Shown: positions 16,231-25,805 of the stretch, in pieces
How the letters are laid out: every line of letters starts with the position of its first letter
Position numbering within the stretch: the stretch's first letter is position 1
Assembly (NCBI RefSeq): GCF_003605575.1
Contig: NZ_QKNY01000009.1
Coordinates: forward strand, 1 to 64,000
DNA from: Halonotius aquaticus
GTDB lineage: Archaea > Halobacteriota > Halobacteria > Halobacteriales > Haloferacaceae
Length of the DNA: 64,000 nucleotides
Direction: 5' to 3'
Translations under genes and position numbers: made by a program
The notes under the pieces: generated by a model
Database searches by the model: none
Seen by the model: only the letters and a program-made list of their open reading frames with translations
Told to the model about the DNA's origin: nothing

Positions 16231-17316
16231 CTATGAAAACACCCGCTTGAGGTGTTGCTTCGAGAACAGCGAGGTTGGCTTGTCCATGTGGACGCCGATT
16301 TCGCCCGACAGCGCGCGGAGGCCGAACCGCTGGATCGGTTCCGGCAGCGAGTAGCCACGCCGGATCAGGTGGCCGAGTCTGATTTCACTTGAGAGCGTTT
16401 CACGCCACGCGGATTCGTAGATCCCGAGTGAGTCGGGGCGATCCGGCTGGATGTGGCGGGCCGCGCAGTCGGCAGCGGTCATCCCGTAGAGGATGCCGCC
16501 ACCGGTGAAGGGCTTCGTCTGTGCGGCCGCGTCGCCGATAAGGAAGACGCGGTCAGTTGTGACCGTCTCCGGCGGCCCAATCGGAATCGCGCCCGAACAG
16601 AAGTGGTCGGTGTCGACATCGTACTGTTCGGTGAGGATATCGAAGCGGTCGTTGACATCAGCACCCGGCGCGGCTGCGAGTCCGTACTCGACGCCAGCCT
16701 CGCCGCGAGGGATGCGCCAGGCGAAGAATCGCGGGACAGTGAGATGGACATCGACGTAGTCGCCGTGGTCGTCCTCGTCGGTAAAGGCGAGGACGCCGTG
16801 GAGCTTTTCTTTCGGTTCGGGGAGTTCGACTGACTGCCGGACGCGAGAAACGGGGCCGTCACAGCCAGCGACCATGCGGGCCTCGATTTCCGTGGGTTCG
16901 GCTTCGTCGGCGACGCTGACGGTAAGCACGACACGGTCGTCGCGTTCGTCGACGCCGGTGACGGTGTGGCCTTCGCGGATCTCCGCGCCGGCGTCGCGGG
17001 CGGCGTCGGCGAGCGTGCGGTCAAGTTCGACGCGGTCGATGACGTTCGAGATCTCGTCGGTTTTGTAGAACAGATTGGCGTCGCTGTCGGGGCCGCCGGT
17101 GTAGAAGTTCGCGCCGTAGACGCGGTTCTGGAGGAGGTCGTCCTTGGCGTCATCAGGGACGAAGTCCCAGATGTCGGTGCTGACGTGACCCGAGCAGGCA
17201 AGTGGGGTGCCGACAGTGCCCTTTTCGAGGCCGAGCACGTCGTAGCCCGACTCGGCGGCCCGGCGGGCGAACCGCGCGCCGGCAGGGCCGACGCCGACAA
17301 CGACGAAATCGTACAT
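16231..17316 (-). CDS. Geranylgeranyl reductase family FAD-dependent oxidoreductase
   Basis: This 361-aa flavoprotein belongs to the geranylgeranyl reductase family, which saturates isoprenoid chains of archaeal lipids or quinones. The FAD-binding motif GVGPAGARFARRAAESG is at residues 8-24, the second FAD motif is FLIGDAAAQTKPFTGGGI, and the PLACSGHVS substrate-site region is present. The start at 17316 (MYDFVVVG) fits the family. An in-frame upstream Met adds 15 non-conserved residues. Whether it acts on core lipids or menaquinone cannot be told from sequence. Confidence 0.9.
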   Translation of the reverse strand: MYDFVVVGVGPAGARFARRAAESGYDVLGLEKGTVGTPLACSGHVSTDIWDFVPDDAKDDLLQNRVYGANFYTGGPDSDANLFYKTDEISNVIDRVELDRTLADAARDAGAEIREGHTVTGVDERDDRVVLTVSVADEAEPTEIEARMVAGCDGPVSRVRQSVELPEPKEKLHGVLAFTDEDDHGDYVDVHLTVPRFFAWRIPRGEAGVEYGLAAAPGADVNDRFDILTEQYDVDTDHFCSGAIPIGPPETVTTDRVFLIGDAAAQTKPFTGGGILYGMTAADCAARHIQPDRPDSLGIYESAWRETLSSEIRLGHLIRRGYSLPEPIQRFGLRALSGEIGVHMDKPTSLFSKQHLKRVFS

Positions 17317-17382
17317 TACTGTGGGTTTGCGGAAGCGGTGGTATAGGTTGTTTGTTTTCAACTCTTTGAGATTGTTGTGTGG

Positions 17383-18204
17383 TTATCGGAGGAGAATCTG
17401 CACACCCATCCCGAATAGGATACCTGCTCCATGGGCTACAATATTTTTGATAGCACCTGAAGAGGAGATAATGTTTGATGGCAGAGACGCGGAAAACGCC
17501 ATTACAGAGACACATACACAAATTAAAATCAAGAGACTTAATCGAGAATTCTCCATCATCCAATTGTGAAGCTTCGGGAATGAAGACATATATTGAGTAT
17601 TAGATCCAGCAGACACAGCGGTCAAAGATGAGAGGCCCGCTAAGGTCCACAACTTTCGAGACGTTGTAATTCCAAGTTGGAGCAACAGAATAGAGAAATA
17701 CATTCCCATAGAAAGAATAGATATTTTCTCTTCCTGTTCTTGAACAAACGTGCCGATTATACTCATTAACAAAAATCCGCCAATAGCCCCGACAACGCCT
17801 GAAAATCCTCTATCATTTTGTATTCCGAAATCCATGATCACCTCAAACATTACATAACTACTCAGACTAGCCACAAGCGGACCAAGGATGATTAGGAGGA
17901 AAAACGCCGACCAAAATTTCCGGCGCTCATCCAGAAAACAATACAGACTCCAGCAAGGGAATATAAGTAGCGAGTACCACACTAGATTATTAATTAGATG
18001 GCTGCTGGCAGATTGATGACTGTGAATCAGTGAGTTTGTCCAAAAAGTGTACACGACTGGATCAGTATGATCCAAAACAAGTGTCTGCTGAATAGGAACG
18101 GGCGTCAAATAGTAGATGCTTGCAAGGATTAGCGGGATCAAGCTAAGAATAATTCCTTCAACGATACGTTCGCTCGTGTCAGGCTTATTGAATTGCATTC
18201 GCAT
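17383..18204 (-). CDS. Rhomboid-family intramembrane serine protease
   Basis: This 273-aa polytopic membrane protein carries the rhomboid signatures. A histidine-rich region (H61) is followed by HLINN (H69, N73), the nucleophile motif is GFSG (Ser135), and the catalytic histidine lies in AHGAGILFG (H258). About seven hydrophobic segments are present. Rhomboids cleave transmembrane segments of other proteins, so this one should be active. The gene is clearly AT-richer than its surroundings and uses AT-ended codons, a sign of transfer. It is divergent from a membrane-anchored winged-helix gene 77 bases away, with similar composition. Confidence 0.85.
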   Translation of the reverse strand: MRMQFNKPDTSERIVEGIILSLIPLILASIYYLTPVPIQQTLVLDHTDPVVYTFWTNSLIHSHQSASSHLINNLVWYSLLIFPCWSLYCFLDERRKFWSAFFLLIILGPLVASLSSYVMFEVIMDFGIQNDRGFSGVVGAIGGFLLMSIIGTFVQEQEEKISILSMGMYFSILLLQLGITTSRKLWTLAGLSSLTAVSAGSNTQYMSSFPKLHNWMMENSRLSLLILICVCVSVMAFSASLPSNIISSSGAIKNIVAHGAGILFGMGVQILLR

Positions 18205-18281
18205 CAGCAGCTTTGTCTGGGTAAATATTTGATCTAGATTTTATTTTACACCCTCAATTACATTACCGAGCACAAAATATT

Positions 18282-18932
18282 GTGAAGCATAATCTACCCA
18301 TGTCCGGCGATCAGGGGGACTCCCATCCAGCTCGAAAGGTCGATCCTAGAGAGTTGAAGAAAACTTTGGCAGAGTATAATCAAAAAGTTCCAGCAGTACG
18401 ATCAAATGTTATCGCCCAAGAATTCTCGGATGTTGACCCACAAACAATTCGGAACAATTTAGATGATTTGGCAGATTCTAAACATATATGTCGATTCAAT
18501 GATGGTGACTCCAAATTCTACTGGTTTCCCCGAAATAACGACGAGCAGGGGTCAGTAGAATACAGCGAGATCGTTGATGATTCAGTTGACTGGGAAGAGA
18601 TAGATACTAGTCAAATACCGACTAATATAGCTGAGGAGATAGCAACAAATCGTCTACCATACTATCGTCCACGTAGTTTTTGGAGTAAGATAATTAATTT
18701 CTGCCAAATTGGAGTGATGGCTACATTTGGGTTAGTCATATTGGGTTTAGGAGGAATAGTTGATGGAACGCTTGGAATGAACCAAGAGATGGGAGTTATT
18801 TTGTTCAACAACGGATTACGGCTCTCCCTTGTTTTTCTACTAGGATACGTGGTCTCATTGGGGTTAGACCACCTTGCATCAGAAGGGAGGATTCCAAAGT
18901 CCCCGAGGTATTTTAATATCTTTAACAAATGA
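18282..18932 (+). CDS. Membrane-anchored winged-helix protein
   Basis: This 216-aa protein has an N-terminal helix-turn-helix-like domain (about residues 22-85), with VRSNVIAQEFSDVDPQTIRNNL followed by a wing-like KFYWF. An acidic linker (about 86-125) and two transmembrane segments follow (about 138-160 and 178-197). The layout resembles membrane-tethered regulators. The start could be at 18282 or at the second Met (18300). It is as AT-rich as the divergent rhomboid gene and shares its promoter region, so the two were probably acquired together. I infer, but cannot show, that the rhomboid releases the DNA-binding part. Confidence 0.75.
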   Translation: MKHNLPMSGDQGDSHPARKVDPRELKKTLAEYNQKVPAVRSNVIAQEFSDVDPQTIRNNLDDLADSKHICRFNDGDSKFYWFPRNNDEQGSVEYSEIVDDSVDWEEIDTSQIPTNIAEEIATNRLPYYRPRSFWSKIINFCQIGVMATFGLVILGLGGIVDGTLGMNQEMGVILFNNGLRLSLVFLLGYVVSLGLDHLASEGRIPKSPRYFNIFNK

Positions 18933-18993
18933 TGCAATTTTGATTGAATATATCCGTTTTATGTTTTCAGAATGATGAAAGCGGGAGAATAAA

Positions 18994-21942
18994 TCAGTCG
19001 TCGCTGGCGACTTTCGCGGGCTTGCGTCGATCCGAGCGCGGCCCCTCGATGTCGATATCGGGGAGGTAATCGCGCAGATAGCGACCGGTGTGCGACTCGT
19101 CGGTACGAGCGACCGATTCGGGTGTGCCGCTGGCGACAACGTCACCGCCGCCCTCACCACCCTCCGGGCCGAGGTCAATGATATGGTCGGCGTTTTTGAC
19201 GAGATCGAGTTCGTGTTCGACGACGACGACGCTGTTGCCGTTGTCAACGAGTCGCTGGAGGACGTCGATCAGTTTGCGTTCGTCCTCCTTGTGGAGGCCC
19301 GTGGTTGGCTCATCAAGCAGGTAGAGCGTGTCGCCGGTCTGTTTTTTGCCGAGTTCCTCCGCGAGTTTCACACGCTGGGCCTCGCCACCCGACAGCGTCG
19401 TGGATGGCTGGCCGAGCGACATGTACCCAAGGCCAACATCCTTCAGGAGTTTGAGCCGGCGGCGGATCTGGGTGTTGGCCTCGAAGAACTCGTAGGCTTC
19501 GGCGACCTCCATGTCGAGCACGTCAGCGATCGTCTTGTCCTTGTAGGTCACATCCAGCGTTTCGTCGTTGTAGCGCGCGCCGTCGCACTCCTCGCAGGGC
19601 ACCTGCACATCAGAAAGGAAGTTCATCTCGATGGTGACCGTTCCCTGCCCGCCGCAGGACTCACACCGGCCGCCTTTGACGTTGAACGAGAAGCGGCCCT
19701 TCTTGTAGCCGCGCTGTTTGGCGAGTTTGGTTTCAGCGAACAGCTCTCGAATGTAGTCGAAGACCCCGGTGTAGGTCGCGGGGTTCGATCGCGGCGTTCG
19801 ACCGATGGGACTCTGGTCGATCAGCCGAACCGTTTCGATCTCGTCGACGCCCTCCAGTGCGTCGTGTTCGCCCGGATCGACCGAGGTGTTGTCGTTCATC
19901 TTGCGGGCCAGCCCCTTGTAGAGGATTTCGTGCATCAGGGTCGATTTGCCCGATCCCGAAACGCCCGTAATCGCGGTGAAAACGCCCAGTGGGATCGGCA
20001 CGTCGAGGTTCTTGAGGTTGTGTTGGCGCGCGCCGCGGACGCGGAGTTCGCCGTCGCGGTCGCGTCGCTCGTCGGGGACAGGGATCTCCTTGCGACCCGC
20101 GAGATAGTCGCCGGTTGTTGAGTCCTCAGCGTCGCACACGTCGTCGAAATCACCCTGGACGACGATCTCACCGCCGCGCTTGCCCGGGCCAGGCCCCATG
20201 TCGATGATGGTGTCGGCCCGCCGCATCGTCTCCTCGTCGTGTTCGACGACAACGAGCGTGTTGCCGAGATCGCGCAAGCCTTCGAGGGTGTTGAGCAGGC
20301 GGTCGTTGTCGCGCTGGTGGAGCCCGATCGACGGCTCGTCGAGCACGTAGAGCACGCCGACGAGGCCGGAGCCGACCTGCGTCGCAAGGCGAATACGCTG
20401 GCTCTCGCCACCGGAGAGCGTCGATGCTTCGCGGTCAAGCGTGAGGTATTCGAGCCCGACCTCCTCCATGAAGCCGAGCCGTGCGCGAATCTCCTTGAGA
20501 ATCTCCTCGGCGATGGTGCGGTCGCGCGCCGAGAGGTTCTCTTCCATGCCCTCGAAGTGACGCCGCGCCTCGCCGATCGACATCTGATTGACCTCGGTGA
20601 TCGACGTACCGTCAACGAGGACGTGACGGGACTGCTCTTTGAGCCGCGTGCCGTCACACTCCGGACACTCGGTGACAGCCATGTACTCCTCGATGTGCTC
20701 GCGGGTACCCTCGGAGTCGGTTTCGACGTGCCGGCGGCTCAGGTTCGGAATGACGCCCTCGAAGCGTTTCTCCTTCCGGCGGGTGCCGTTGCGGGTCGAC
20801 CGCTCGAAGACGACCTGCCGATCCGTTCCGTAGAGGAACTGGCGTTGAATGTCGTCGTCGATCTCTTCCCAGGGTGTGTCGAGGGCGACGCCGAAGTGCT
20901 CGGCGACCGAGTCGATTCGCGTCCGGTAGTACGACCGGTTGTAGCTCCAGGCCTCAAACACGTGTTTCAGGGGTTTGCTCGGATCCTGAATCACCAGGCC
21001 CTCATCGACTTCCTTCGCTTGGCCGATGCCCTCACACTCCGGGCAGGCTCCGTAGGGGCTGTTGAACGAGAACGATCGGGTCTCGATCTCGGAGAATTGA
21101 AACTCGCTGTTGGGGTTGCCAAGCGTCTCGGAGAACTCGACGGTGAGGCGGTCGTCGCCGTCGCCGCCCAGATCGCCCGTCGAGCGCGTGTTCGACCCGA
21201 TCGGCGGGTTCTCCGGCGGATCAGGAATGATCGCCTTGAGAACGCCGTCAGCCTCCTCAAGTGCGGTTTCGACGCTGTCAGTGAGCCGCGAGCGTGCGTC
21301 GGCGGTGAGCTTCACGCGGTCGACGATCACGTCGATCGTGTGGTCGTAGTTCTTGTCAAGCTCTGGGCTCTCCATCGTCAGATCGAACTGCTCGCCGTCG
21401 ACCTCGACGCGGGCGTAGCCCTCACTGACGAGCTCTTCAAACAGCTCCTCGAAGGCCCCTTTCTGATCGCGGACGATCGGGGCAGCGATCTTTGCACGCG
21501 TCTCTTCTGGGAACTCCAGCAGTTGCGTAATCATCGCCTGAGGGCTTTGCTCGCCGACCTCCTCGCCGGTGATCGGATCGTACTGGGTGCCAGTACGGGC
21601 GTAGAGGAGTCGCAGGTAGTCGTGGAGTTCAGTGACGGTGCCGACCGTCGAGCGAGGGTTGTTGGCGGCGTTTTTCTGATCGATCGAGATCGCCGGCGAC
21701 AATCCCTCGACGGCTTCGACTTTCGGCTTGTCCATCTGCCCGAGGAAATTTCGGGCGTAGGCCGACAGCGATTCGATGTAGCGTCGCTGCCCCTCGGCGT
21801 AGACCGTATCAAAGGCCAGCGAGGATTTCCCGGAGCCTGACAGGCCGGTGACAACGGTGAGTTCTTCGCGTGGAATCTCCACGTCGACCTCCTTCAGATT
21901 GTGTTCCTCCGCACCGCGGACGTCGATGACATCGCGGCTCAT
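18994..21942 (-). CDS. uvrA: Excinuclease ABC subunit UvrA
   Basis: UvrA (982 aa) is the damage-recognition ATPase of nucleotide excision repair. Both ABC modules are complete: Walker A as [13 protein letters not shown] near the N-terminus and [13 protein letters not shown] in the second half, ABC signatures [12 protein letters not shown] and [12 protein letters not shown], and Walker B followed by DEP. Zinc fingers (CPECEG, CPECDG, CESCGG, CEECDG) are present. The start at 21942 ([17 protein letters not shown]) is canonical. An upstream open extension of 114 codons is Ser/Pro-rich non-coding shadow. uvrB and uvrC are not in the window. Confidence 0.98.
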   Translation of the reverse strand: MSRDVIDVRGAEEHNLKEVDVEIPREELTVVTGLSGSGKSSLAFDTVYAEGQRRYIESLSAYARNFLGQMDKPKVEAVEGLSPAISIDQKNAANNPRSTVGTVTELHDYLRLLYARTGTQYDPITGEEVGEQSPQAMITQLLEFPEETRAKIAAPIVRDQKGAFEELFEELVSEGYARVEVDGEQFDLTMESPELDKNYDHTIDVIVDRVKLTADARSRLTDSVETALEEADGVLKAIIPDPPENPPIGSNTRSTGDLGGDGDDRLTVEFSETLGNPNSEFQFSEIETRSFSFNSPYGACPECEGIGQAKEVDEGLVIQDPSKPLKHVFEAWSYNRSYYRTRIDSVAEHFGVALDTPWEEIDDDIQRQFLYGTDRQVVFERSTRNGTRRKEKRFEGVIPNLSRRHVETDSEGTREHIEEYMAVTECPECDGTRLKEQSRHVLVDGTSITEVNQMSIGEARRHFEGMEENLSARDRTIAEEILKEIRARLGFMEEVGLEYLTLDREASTLSGGESQRIRLATQVGSGLVGVLYVLDEPSIGLHQRDNDRLLNTLEGLRDLGNTLVVVEHDEETMRRADTIIDMGPGPGKRGGEIVVQGDFDDVCDAEDSTTGDYLAGRKEIPVPDERRDRDGELRVRGARQHNLKNLDVPIPLGVFTAITGVSGSGKSTLMHEILYKGLARKMNDNTSVDPGEHDALEGVDEIETVRLIDQSPIGRTPRSNPATYTGVFDYIRELFAETKLAKQRGYKKGRFSFNVKGGRCESCGGQGTVTIEMNFLSDVQVPCEECDGARYNDETLDVTYKDKTIADVLDMEVAEAYEFFEANTQIRRRLKLLKDVGLGYMSLGQPSTTLSGGEAQRVKLAEELGKKQTGDTLYLLDEPTTGLHKEDERKLIDVLQRLVDNGNSVVVVEHELDLVKNADHIIDLGPEGGEGGGDVVASGTPESVARTDESHTGRYLRDYLPDIDIEGPRSDRRKPAKVASDD

Positions 21943-22165
21943 CGGTGATGGATCACCCGAGAGCGACGACAACGAGTCGATGTGGCGACAACGCAGTTCA
22001 TACCACAGGCACGGCTTCGACCGACTTAACGCGCCCGCTCCGTGGGTCGGCATGTCGTGGCCGACGGCCAGACCGGCGGGTGCGACCGCCGGTGGCGTGG
22101 CCACGGGGAGACCTCTTTGTGGGCTGAAACAAACGCTAAGTGGGTCGCTGTCATAGCGACCAGGT

Positions 22166-22459
22166 ATGCTGGGCTCCGGTGGTGGTGATACGACGGTCGT
22201 CTGCATCGCCTGCGGGGAGTCACTGCCACGGTCGGAGGCCCGCGAGTACGACAAAACCGGCGACCGCTGGGAGAGACACGACAAGGAGTTCGAACACTTC
22301 TGTAAGGATTGTTTCCGGGAACTCTCCCATCAGCCGCGGTCGGGGCTTGAGTCCCTCTTGGTCGACATTGAGGACGACGGCCTCTCGGAGACGGAGTTTC
22401 TCTCCCGGTATCTCGACCGTGTCGATGACGACGAGGCGGTCGAAGAGCCCGATTCCTGA
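22166..22459 (+). CDS. Small haloarchaeal zinc-finger protein
   Basis: This 97-aa protein has CIAC at residues 13-16 and CKDC near residue 46, a spacing that would form a treble-clef or zinc-ribbon site. The C-terminus is acidic and helical. It resembles short zinc-finger proteins common in haloarchaea, whose function is unknown. It is divergent from uvrA, with about 220 bases between. Confidence 0.8.
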   Translation: MLGSGGGDTTVVCIACGESLPRSEAREYDKTGDRWERHDKEFEHFCKDCFRELSHQPRSGLESLLVDIEDDGLSETEFLSRYLDRVDDDEAVEEPDS

Positions 22460-22626
22460 CGCGGACACCGGCGTGTCGGGCTGTGTCGCCGTCGTGATCT
22501 GTCGACGCGACGCCGTTGGTACCGCCATCGTCGACGTCGACAGGCAACGACCCGTGCCATCGTCGCCGACGCCAGTGCTCAGGCCCAAGCGAACTCCTTT
22601 TGATGACGGCTCTCAGAACGGTGGGT

Positions 22627-22941
22627 ATGGCAACTGACACAACGACCGGGCTCTCCGAGCATATGCGGGGGGTGACGGTCACGACGATCGCCTGTCTGGC
22701 CGGGCTGGGGGCCGCGCTCGGATCAGCGACGATCTTCGGCACCACGGCCGCCGACGCGGTCGGCACGGGGCAGGCACTCCTCGTGGCGACGGCGATCCTC
22801 ATCCAGTTCCCGATTCTCAAGGTCGTCGGCGTCGACATCAGCGACTTCGGGATCAAGGACAATCTCTATATCGCGTTCATGACGTTCTGTCTCTGGTTTA
22901 TCACCTACACGGTGTTGCTCACGTCGGCGGTGGGAGCGTAG
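22627..22941 (+). CDS. EMC6-like small membrane protein
   Basis: This 104-aa protein has three hydrophobic segments (about residues 15-35, 47-63 and 78-100) and the layout of the archaeal EMC6/Rab5IP-like family, proposed relatives of a eukaryotic membrane-protein insertase subunit. Its stop directly abuts the ABCE1 start (22941/22942), so the two are in one transcript. That pairing hints at a link between ribosome recycling and membrane insertion, but this is inference. The start at 22627 (MATDTTTGLSEHM) is chosen because the upstream in-frame extension is basic and not protein-like. Confidence 0.78.
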   Translation: MATDTTTGLSEHMRGVTVTTIACLAGLGAALGSATIFGTTAADAVGTGQALLVATAILIQFPILKVVGVDISDFGIKDNLYIAFMTFCLWFITYTVLLTSAVGA

Positions 22942-24777
22942 ATGGCCGACGACAGCATCGCGGTCGTTGACCTCGACCGCTGTCAGCCCGATCGCTGTAA
23001 CTACGAGTGTGCAAACTTCTGTCCGCCAAACCGGACGGGCGAGGAGTGTATCATCACCCGCGAAGACCGGTTCGCGGACGACGACCGCTATGAGGGCGAC
23101 CCAGACCAGATCAGCATCTCCGAGGAGCTGTGTCTCGGTGAAACCTGCGGCATCTGCGTCGAGAAATGTCCCTTCGATGCCATCGAGATCATCAACCTCC
23201 CCCAGGAGCTCGACGACGAGCCGACCCACCGCTACGGCGACAACGCCTTCGCGCTATATGGGCTCCCGGTTCCCGCACCGGGCAACGTCACCGGCATCCT
23301 CGGCCCCAACGGGATCGGAAAGTCGACGGCGGTCAAGGCGTTGGCTGACGAAATCGTGCCGAATCTCGGCGAGTACGGCGGCGACGCCACCTGGGAGGCC
23401 GTCCTGGATCGCTACCGCGGCTCCGAACTGCAGAACTACCTCACCCAACTGATGGACGAGGAGATCACGGTCGCCCGCAAACCGCAGTATGTCGACCAGA
23501 TCCCCAAACAGTTCGACGGCAACACCCGCGAGCTACTGGAGCAAACTGACGAACGCGGCGCGCTTGACGAATTGGTTGAACGGCTCTCGATCCAGCCGAT
23601 CATGGATCAGCCCATCGACTCGATCAGTGGCGGCGAACTCCAGCGCGTCGCCATCGCGGCGACACTCGCCCGAGACGCCGACTTCTACTTCCTCGATGAG
23701 ATCACGCCGTATCTCGACATCGGCCAGCGAATGGTCGTCGCCCGGCTGATCCGCGAACTCGCCGACGACCCCGAGGCTGAGCGATCGATGCTCGTCGTCG
23801 AACACGATCTGGCGATTCTTGATCTCTTGGCTGACACGCTGCACGTCGCCTACGGTGAGGCCGGCGTCTTCGGCGTGATGACCGATCCGAAATCCGTCCG
23901 CAACGGGATCAACGAGTATCTTGAGGGCTACCTCAACAACGAGAATATGCGGATCCGGCCGGAGTCGATCACCTTCGAGGAACACGCCCCCCGAGAGACC
24001 ACCCGCGGGACGCCGCTGGTAGAGTACCCCAAACTCTCGAAATCCTACGGCGACGGCGAATTCTCCCTTGATGTGGACAGTGGGCTGATCTACGAGGGTG
24101 AAGTGCTGGGCGTGGTCGGCCCCAATGGAATCGGGAAATCGACACTCGCCAAGCTGTTCGCCGGCTCAATCGAGCCAGACAGCGGCGACCTCGATTTCGA
24201 TCTCGATATCTCGTATAAACCGCAGTACATCGAGATCGACCAGCCGATGCGCGTCGATAGCTTCCTCTCGTCGATCACCGACGAGTTCGGCACCTCCTAC
24301 TGGGATACAGAGGTTGCCAAACCCCTCCAGCTGAACCCGATTATGGAACAGCAGCTCACCGATCTCTCCGGTGGCGAACGCCAGCGTGTCGCCATCGCGG
24401 CCTGCCTCTCCGAACCGGCCGACCTCTACGTGCTCGACGAGCCCTCCGCACACCTCGATGTCGAACAGCGCGTCCAGGCCACCTCGGCGATCCGCCGCTA
24501 CGCCGAGAATCACGACGCGACCGCGCTCGTCATCGACCACGACATCTACATGATCGACCTGCTGGCCGACCGGCTGATGGTCTTCGACGGCGAGCCAGCC
24601 CAACAGGGCCATGCCACCGAGCCACAGGAGATGCGCGCTGGTATGAACGACTTCCTCGCGGATCTGGATATCACCTTCCGCCGCGATGAGGGCACCGGGC
24701 GTCCCCGGATCAACAAACCGGGCAGCCAGAAGGACAGCCAGCAGAAACGCGACGGCGAGTACTATTATTCGGCGTAG
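22942..24777 (+). CDS. Ribosome recycling ATPase ABCE1/Rli1
   Basis: This 611-aa protein is the archaeal ABCE1, which splits terminated ribosomes into subunits. The N-terminal iron-sulfur domain shows two cysteine clusters, CQPDRCNYEC...CPPN and CLGETCGICVEKCPFDA. Two ABC domains follow with Walker A as GPNGIGKSTA and GPNGIGKSTL, signatures SGGELQRVAIA and SGGERQRVAIA, and Walker B followed by DEI and DEPSAH. The length is typical. It directly follows the EMC6-like gene. Confidence 0.98.
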   Translation: MADDSIAVVDLDRCQPDRCNYECANFCPPNRTGEECIITREDRFADDDRYEGDPDQISISEELCLGETCGICVEKCPFDAIEIINLPQELDDEPTHRYGDNAFALYGLPVPAPGNVTGILGPNGIGKSTAVKALADEIVPNLGEYGGDATWEAVLDRYRGSELQNYLTQLMDEEITVARKPQYVDQIPKQFDGNTRELLEQTDERGALDELVERLSIQPIMDQPIDSISGGELQRVAIAATLARDADFYFLDEITPYLDIGQRMVVARLIRELADDPEAERSMLVVEHDLAILDLLADTLHVAYGEAGVFGVMTDPKSVRNGINEYLEGYLNNENMRIRPESITFEEHAPRETTRGTPLVEYPKLSKSYGDGEFSLDVDSGLIYEGEVLGVVGPNGIGKSTLAKLFAGSIEPDSGDLDFDLDISYKPQYIEIDQPMRVDSFLSSITDEFGTSYWDTEVAKPLQLNPIMEQQLTDLSGGERQRVAIAACLSEPADLYVLDEPSAHLDVEQRVQATSAIRRYAENHDATALVIDHDIYMIDLLADRLMVFDGEPAQQGHATEPQEMRAGMNDFLADLDITFRRDEGTGRPRINKPGSQKDSQQKRDGEYYYSA

Positions 24778-24843
24778 TCGGTGTCGCAGACGACACGCCC
24801 TAAACCAACAACCGTTTTCCGTCCCCCGGGCGAACGCGGAGCC

Positions 24844-25275
24844 ATGACAGACGACGAGGAATCCACGCCGGACGCTGAGGAGCCTGAGACCCCAGAGCAG
24901 CCCGACGCTGCGGACGCCGACGGCGAGGAGAAATCCTTCCGTGAGCGCGTCGAAGAGATCCGCGAGAAACGACAGCAGGAACGCGAAGAGGGCGGCGAAG
25001 GCCAGCCAAGCCCCGAGGAGATGATGGGCGGCGGTGGCGCGCCCGGCGGCATGGGTGGCGGCGGTGGCGGCAACCCCTTCGCCCAGATGATGAGCGGGAT
25101 GATGGGCGGCGGTGGCGGCCCGGGCGGCATGGGCGGCGGCCCGCCAGGCATGGGTGGCGGCGAGGAGTCGTCCAACGACAACGAACAACTCGTCCGTGAA
25201 ATCCGTCAGCTCCGCGATGAGGTGCGAGATGCCAACCGCGAGCTACGCCGGATCGCCGACGCGCTCGAAGACTAA
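24844..25275 (+). CDS. Gly/Met-rich acidic protein with coiled-coil end
   Basis: This 143-aa protein has three parts. Residues 1-55 are acidic and charged. Residues 58-110 are a Gly/Met/Pro low-complexity stretch (repeats of GGMGGG). The last 30 residues (QLVREIRQLRDEVRDANREL) look like a coiled coil. The Gly-Met run resembles the C-terminal tails of thermosome subunits, but no chaperonin domain is present. Function unknown. A TATA-like signal is not obvious upstream, so it may be expressed with ABCE1, 66 bases away. Confidence 0.8.
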   Translation: MTDDEESTPDAEEPETPEQPDAADADGEEKSFRERVEEIREKRQQEREEGGEGQPSPEEMMGGGGAPGGMGGGGGGNPFAQMMSGMMGGGGGPGGMGGGPPGMGGGEESSNDNEQLVREIRQLRDEVRDANRELRRIADALED

Positions 25276-25371
25276 GCTACGCTCGCCGAGAGCCTCTTTT
25301 CAACAGCGAGTGGCTACAGGTTCGCGGTGGGTCGCAACACCTAACACGCACTCGGCTCCGAGATACCGACA

Positions 25372-25647
25372 GTGAGTATCGCCGCCGAGCGTATCGAGCG
25401 ACTGTTCGCTCTCGCAAAGGAGGCGACCGCCAACGGCGAGTTCGACCGCTCACGGGAGTACGTTCGGCTGGCCCGCCGCATCGCCGAACGGAACCGGTGT
25501 GGGCTGCCGCGGGCATTCAAGCGGTTTACCTGCCCGCGCTGTGCGGTCGCCCTCCGGCCTGGTGTCAACGCGCGCGTCAGACTGCAGGACGGCCATGTCG
25601 CCATCAGCTGTGACTGTGGGGCGATCAAGCGGTATCCATACGACTGA
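25372..25647 (+). CDS. rnp4: Ribonuclease P protein component 4 (Rpp21 homologue)
   Basis: This 91-aa protein matches archaeal Rnp4/Rpp21, a zinc-ribbon subunit of RNase P that trims the 5' ends of pre-tRNA. The helical part ERIERLFALAKEA and EYVRLARRIAERNR is typical, as is the zinc site CPRC (about 56-59) with CDCG near the end, followed by the family ending RYPYD. The start is GTG at 25372, the only one that gives the full family N-terminus. Confidence 0.92.
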   Translation: MSIAAERIERLFALAKEATANGEFDRSREYVRLARRIAERNRCGLPRAFKRFTCPRCAVALRPGVNARVRLQDGHVAISCDCGAIKRYPYD

Positions 25648-25805
25648 TCACGAATCGCTGGGAGCGATACACAGCGTTGTGATGGTATAGTTACAAAAAT
25701 CCGCACAGCGAGGCGGCGGGCCGGCGGCTGCGGTCGCTTGTGCTGTCACCAAACGGATACGATTAACATACAATTATTAATCAGTAGCAACCAGAGTCGA
25801 TAGCA

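Noticed and set aside
20239-21840. Long plus-strand frame opposite uvrA
   Set aside because: Only valine- and leucine-rich shadow of a strongly conserved gene; no motif of its own.
21943-22284. N-terminal extension of uvrA
   Set aside because: Ser/Pro-rich, unlike UvrA. The canonical start is at 21942.
25021-25165. Possible tandem DNA repeat in the Gly/Met region
   Set aside because: The short repeats come from Gly and Met codons in a coding sequence. They are not spaced like a CRISPR and are not identical.
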